From Cristatella mucedo (Eukaryota; Bryozoa; Phylactolaemata; Cristatellidae): 48,203 nt of DNA. The notes under the pieces are model-generated. The model ran no database searches. It saw only the letters and a program-made list of their open reading frames with translations, and had not been told where the DNA came from. Below, piece after piece: positions 43,977 through 48,203 of the stretch. Within the stretch, counting starts at the first letter, position 1, and each line of letters opens with the position of its first letter. A program made the position numbers and the translations under genes. The DNA is taken from positions 5,780,501 to 5,828,703 of the forward strand of contig WPIO01000022.1 in assembly GCA_009760855.2 (NCBI GenBank), read 5' to 3'.

Positions 43977-44721
43977 GGCGACCCGCCTCCTACGGGGGTG
44001 GTGGGAGGAGTCAGCAGATGAGGTTAAAGGTTATGGCGCTGAAGATGGAAGCCGCCGCCGCGCTCACAGGCCAAGTCAGCTCGAGGCTCGGAGCGCTACT
44101 GGCGTGCGCAGCGCCGTGGCCGATCGGCAAGCGGTTGGTTTGATCTGGAAGTCGGATATAAGCATCGCGACTGAATGCTTTCGACTGGGCCTAGTCTGCC
44201 GTTTTGCCGTCACAGGTAGAGTGCTAGTCCGTTTTATGTTTTGCGTTTTTTGTTCCCGTGAGTCGGGGCTACTTATTAGCTGCACGTCTTCTCGAGTCGG
44301 TAGACGAGAATTCGCCTTTGATATTGTGTACAGACATTGAATTGACTGTGATTTTTGTGTCTCACAATTTTGTGCTCGTCTGTTATTTATTGTCCTGCAT
44401 GCGTTATGTCGACGTGGCTTGCTGTTGCTGGCTTTAGCCGACTCGTGTATACATTGTTGCACATATCCGTCCCAGCTGGGCATTAATAAATCCTCGTTCG
44501 TAAGCCTGTGCAAGTGTGTTAGTTGCAGACAGCATCCTGCCGAGCATGAATCATTCGACCTGCTCCGAGTCCTCGAAAGATGGAAGATAATCATTTATTT
44601 GCTTACTGCTAGACCCGGGTCAGTCACTAGCCACTTTGTGTGCATGCCCAGCATGTGTCTAGCTCGTGCAAGATGTGCTCTATATGTTGTCCTCGTGGTT
44701 GTATGCGTGTGTGTGCATGCA

Positions 44722-44728
<7 letters not shown>
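43977..44728 (+). other. Presumed 3' UTR and flank of the MYT1-like gene
   Basis: No further coding similarity. An AATAAA at 44485-44490 lies about 510 bp after the stop. A minus-strand frame at 44594-44076 is open but unrecognised. Confidence 0.5.
44485..44490 (+). terminator. Candidate polyadenylation signal AATAAA
   Basis: The first good AATAAA seen after the MYT1-like stop codon, followed by a T/G-rich stretch (TCGTTCGTAAGCCTGTG). Confidence 0.45.

Positions 44729-44799
<71 letters not shown>
44729..44799 (+). repeat. (GT)n microsatellite
   Basis: About 35 GT units. The open frames over it are repeat translations, not genes. Confidence 0.97.
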
Positions 44800-44800
<1 letters not shown>

Positions 44801-44814
44801 ATTTCATACTCCAT

Positions 44815-45235
44815 TTGTATCATTTGTATATAGCCTTAAGAGAGCTTAATCTCTATCCAGGCACTTTGCATATGCAGAGGGGCTGAAGCCCACGATCTCG
44901 GTTGTCAAAGGTTAGCACCTTACCTGGTGGCAGAACCAGGAGGTGGGCATGGGGCGTCCCCCTCGCCCTAAAGAGGGGACAGTGACGTCGGCCTCCTTCT
45001 ATGCCTCTGCCCTCAACCGTCATAAACGATGACGAAATTACGTCCCACTTCCACTCGATGAGCAACTTACGAGTGTGTGTCGAATAAATACTATGATTGT
45101 GTATATTTTTCATTGCTTGCAGGCCCCCTTCCTCTTTCCCTTGCCGCAGAAAAATGTTGCGAGTTTTGCCCCCATCCTAGATGAGAATCCTGGCTGCGCT
45201 TCAGACCTTACCCCTAGCCCAAACCTGTGCCAAGT
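44815..45235 (-). mobile_element. SINE-1, antisense, split by a MITE
   Basis: The tail and B-box half lie at 44815-44924 (GAGAGCTTAATCTCTATCCA, GGCACTTTGCATATGC, GAAGCCCACGATCTCG). The head resumes at 45205 (ACCTTACCCCTAGCCCAAAC), parallel to ACCTTAACCGCTGGACCAAA in the intact copy at 19491-19510. Confidence 0.75.
44925..45204. mobile_element. hAT-like non-autonomous element (MITE), 280 bp, with 8-bp target duplication
   Basis: It is flanked by ACCTTACC at 44917-44924 and again at 45205-45212. The left end is TGGTGGCAGAACCAGGA and the right end, read inward, is CTGAAGCGCAGCCAGGA, so the termini are imperfect inverted repeats. 8-bp duplications and CAGTGGCnnnnCCAGG-style ends are typical of hAT elements. 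No transposase is present. Confidence 0.75.
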
Positions 45236-45284
45236 AGAGAAGATAGCTTTGTTCTGGTGTGATGCCTAAGCCCTTACAGCTCAT
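45236..45284. other. Short spacer
   Basis: Nothing recognised. Confidence 0.3.
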
Positions 45285-45345
45285 GCCAAGTGCATAGAGG
45301 GAGACTAAGCTCTCTGAGGGCTGCGAAAATGTATTATTATTATTA
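45285..45345 (+). mobile_element. Tail-only LINE-B insertion
   Basis: AAGTGCATAGAGGGAGACTA, AGCTCTCTGAGGGCTGCGAA, AATG and (ATT)n. No body precedes it. Confidence 0.6.
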
Positions 45346-45428
45346 TTTCATCTCAGCCATTTCGTAGCTGTTACCAATTTACTGAAAGAATGCCCAATCC
45401 AAAGACTCCGGCTACCGATGGTTGTGTC

Positions 45429-45690
45429 CAGTGACAGAGCCAGGATTCTCATCTGGGAGGGGCAAGACCTGCAAGTTTTTTAAGTGGGCGCGCCAGATCC
45501 CCTATCAAAGAAAAATTATAGTGCACAATTATAGTGTTTACTTGACACGAACTTGCAAGTTGCTCACGGAATGGTATTAAGACATAATTTCTTCTTTGGT
45601 GACGATTGGGGGGCATGGGAATCGGTGGCAGCCCAGCTCGAAATCCAGCTGTGGGGGAATGCCCCCTCTGCCTCTTCTGGTCACGTCACC
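45429..45690. mobile_element. Second hAT-like MITE copy, decayed
   Basis: The left end CAGTGACAGAGCCAGGATTC shares a perfect 17-bp stretch (45438-45454) in inverted orientation with the right end of the 44925 element (45179-45195). The right end TGCCCCCTCTGCCTCTTCTG, GTCACGTCACC is a weaker inverted partner. No clear target duplication was found. Confidence 0.5.
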
Positions 45691-45919
45691 GGATGTAGGT
45701 ACTGCCATAGTTGACTGCTGGCAGTTGCTGCTGTCGAGGCGAACTGCTGCGTGTGCCCCGGTGCTGTTTAAATACAGGACTTTAATACAATGCAGGATAC
45801 AAATAAAATGAAGGACTTTTTCGCCACGATGAGTTGAGGCACTGTCATTAGGGTGACAGCTGTTCATTCGTTAGTTTTCTGGTTGCCATCGTAGTTGTAC
45901 CTATTGCTTTGATCCCTCT
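45691..45919. other. Unassigned spacer
   Basis: No feature recognised. Confidence 0.3.
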
Positions 45920-46950
45920 CAGCCTTCGAGCACGTCGAATTCTCTCAACTCCTTTGCTGCATGTATTGATGACATCTGCACATGGATGGCAGCAAATTTT
46001 CTTAAATTGAATGATGATAAAACCAACTTACTAGTTATGGACAAACCCAAGTCTGATTCAGGAGTCAGAAAGGCTAACACTCAAAATTGGCTCTGCCAGC
46101 ATATCTCCCGTTGAATCTGCACGAAATCTGATGCCATGTTCCAAAGTGACCTTTCATTGGACGACCACATCAGCTCCACAGTCAAGTCTGCCTACTTTCA
46201 GCTACATAACATTGCTAAAATTTGGGCTTGTTTAGACAGGGATACCACATCCAAATTGGTCCCTGCAGCTGTGACATCCCGTCTTGACTTTTGTAACCCA
46301 CTGCTTGCTGGCCTATCGGCCTGTGCACTCAGGTACTTACAGCTGGTGCAAAACTATGCAGCTAGGCTTGTCTGTCGTGAGCGTCGCAGTTGCCACATCA
46401 CACCACTTCTCGCCTACCTGCACTGGCTCCCAATCAAGCAACGCATCGACTTCGAGGTTCTGGCTCTCGCTTCTAGGTCCCTTCATTCTTTGGCTCCAGC
46501 CTACCTATCAGATGTACTCCCCACCAGGCTAAGCATCGTACCACCTGCTTTTCGGAATCTATTTGTGTAACTATACCTCTTACGAAAATCAGATTCTTTG
46601 GAGACTGCACCTTTAGTTTGTGTGCTCCCAAAGCCTGGAACTCACTCCTAACCTGCGTCACGACATCCTCTGACTTGACCACATTTAGAAAGAAACTAAA
46701 AACGCATCTATTTATGACAGCATTTAGTGGGTCCCTGTGATCGTTTAGGTGCTTATTTGACACTGTTGCATGCTGCCACTAAACACATTTGCATGCTGAC
46801 CCTGTGTATGTCGCTCCTAAACATATTGTTCTTGTTGTTTATAGAGCATGCTACCACTAAACATTCGATCGTGCTTCCTTTGCAGCAATTGTAAAGCACC
46901 TAGGAAGAGGTTGAGTTTTCTGAGGACACTTTATCAAATGTATCCTTCTT
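45920..46950 (+). mobile_element. LINE-B, longest 3' half, sense orientation
   Basis: It starts inside the RT end (DDICTWMAANFLKLNDDKTN near 45970) and includes the post-RT region and 3' UTR. The 3' end is GCAATTGTAAAGCACCTAGG, AAGAGGTTGAGTTTTCTGAG, GACACTTTATCAAATG at about 46885-46940. This copy defines the LINE-B body for the antisense copies at 3583, 17745 and others. Confidence 0.85.
45925..46740 (+). pseudogene. LINE-B reverse-transcriptase C-terminal part, frame-broken
   Basis: Motif D-type LKLNDDKTNLLVMDKP occurs near 45996-46050; frameshifts and stops follow. Then 46136-46570 is open (SLDDHISSTVKSAYFQLHNI, SRLDFCNPLLAGLSACALRY, HWLPIKQRIDFEVLALA). A last shifted piece has APKAWNSL and FRKKLKTHLFMTAF ending near 46740. 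It is similar in layout to LINE-A but clearly a different family. Non-functional. Confidence 0.8.
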
Positions 46951-48203
46951 CTTAGTATCGTGTCGCCGAGTTACCTGGTGGTAGATTGTCGACCGTAGGC
47001 TAGCAGTGTGTTTAACATCGTGTATTGTCCAGACTTGTGTGGGTGCTACAGGTTTTGCTAAAAAGCCTAATTGACGTAGTGCAGCCATTCTTTTTCACGC
47101 AGATCATATGCAGTGCCAGCTCTATCTTGCTAATCTGCTGTACCCGGCATGAGTGATCACTGCTGTCTCGTTGGCTGCTTGCTCCACAGTCTGCCTGTAG
47201 GTGCCGTAGGGTTTGCTGTTACTTGTACAGTGCTGTTGCAATGCTTGCTATCCACCGGCTCCATTGGGCTGACTGGGCAGACGGTGGGGTGATGGAGCAT
47301 GGTCGAATAATGCACGAGCCTGTTGAGTCAGTCACACGGCTCAGGAAAAATCAGGCTGACGCCTGCTAGCTACAGGCATGACACTTGCAGCACACGCGCT
47401 GCAAAGGAAGTCCTTTTTCTAAACCGAAGTGGCCTTTTGAGGTAGCGATGCCACGGGCATTAAGCTTTCATGGCATCTACTTATCGACCAGCCCTGGCAG
47501 TAAAATGATATCCGAAACAACCCACCTGACACCTGCAGTTCATGGTAAGCCAAGCGTTGAGGCCGTATCGATGTACACAAGTGAATCATTAATCATCAAG
47601 TCCATTGTATCTGTTGGCCGCGTGCATGCAACAGCTAAAATAGCAGGATATTGTAGCCAAGCTGTCATGCAGATGCACAGCAGCACGTTTACAATTTGCT
47701 GTCGCTGACAATATGTGTCTAACCCCTTGGCAAGCCGTTCTACTACACCTAGCCCCGAGCTCAGAACGCTAACAGCCAGCGGTTGTCATTCCGGCTCGTC
47801 TTGCATCGTCAGGTCGCTAGGACCGTTCGCTCGCCGAGACCAGCCGTACAGAGCTGCCGGGTGACCAGAGGCCTCGGACCTTTGTCAGTCACTGTTCGAC
47901 CGATGGAAACCTGACGGACGAAAAAATGATCGTGTAAAGGTGGCCTCGGCGCATTTTGTGCCGCATGATCTCGATCCCTAATGCAGGTGCTGGCTGCACC
48001 TAGCCCCAGAGCCATCGTAGTAGCAACATGCCTCAATCGTCCGTCGTCATTAGCAGGTTTGTGGAGAATATTACGAATATTATTATTATATTATTATTAG
48101 AATATTATTATTAATATTATGTACGTAACTTGGTTAGCTTCGTTAATCGATGACTAACCTTGAGGAGCTCTAAATGGATCTTATGAGATGATCTCATATG
48201 TGA
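46951..48203. other. Unassigned right flank
   Basis: A plus frame at 47385-47708 is open for about 100 codons without a recognised domain. An AT-rich imperfect ATT/AAT tract lies at 48065-48121. No other feature was supported. Confidence 0.35.

Noticed and set aside
47385-47708. 107-codon plus frame near the right edge
   Set aside because: No recognised domain, start context or splice sites; length is within chance expectation for this composition.

Overview
The window is nuclear DNA from an animal, most likely a bilaterian invertebrate; I cannot name the species. Support for this is large spliced introns, an animal-specific MYT1/NZF-type zinc-finger gene, a TFIID subunit gene (TAF7), tRNA-derived SINEs and CR1/L2-like LINEs. 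Nothing bacterial or viral was recognised.

Layout. Positions 1-2250 hold a SINE, a decayed 43-bp tandem repeat and unassigned sequence. TAF7 lies on the minus strand at 2252-3310 as a single uninterrupted exon. Positions 3340-9310 are a pile of LINE and SINE copies, several nested. From about 10335 to 43976 on the plus strand I assemble one gene: a MYT1/MYT1L/ST18 (NZF) transcription factor of at least 13 coding exons. Every splice phase agrees from exon to exon (0-2, 2-0, 0-1, 1-2, 2-2, 2-1, 1-2, 2-1, 1-2, 2-2, 2-2, 2-1, 1-stop). It encodes five CCHHC fingers in a 2+3 arrangement and a C-terminal coiled coil. Its introns carry LINE-A, LINE-B and SINE insertions, long (CT)n and (TG)n arrays, and a candidate 20-nt microexon. 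Positions 44729-46950 hold a (GT)n array, a SINE broken by a hAT-like MITE, a second MITE-like copy and a LINE-B 3' half. The remainder to 48203 is unassigned.

Two LINE families are named here for reference. LINE-A has a recognisable reverse transcriptase and ends in TACAT-type repeats. LINE-B (with a variant, LINE-C) ends in a conserved tail of about 55 bp followed by (ATT)n. SINE-1 carries a related version of that tail, which suggests it is mobilised by LINE-B/C machinery. The LINE copies I could read are truncated or frame-broken.

TAF7 would act in general RNA polymerase II transcription and the MYT1-like factor in (probably neural) gene repression. No operon-like or pathway link between them is implied. 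Exon boundaries are read by eye from splice signals, phase and family similarity, and need transcript support.
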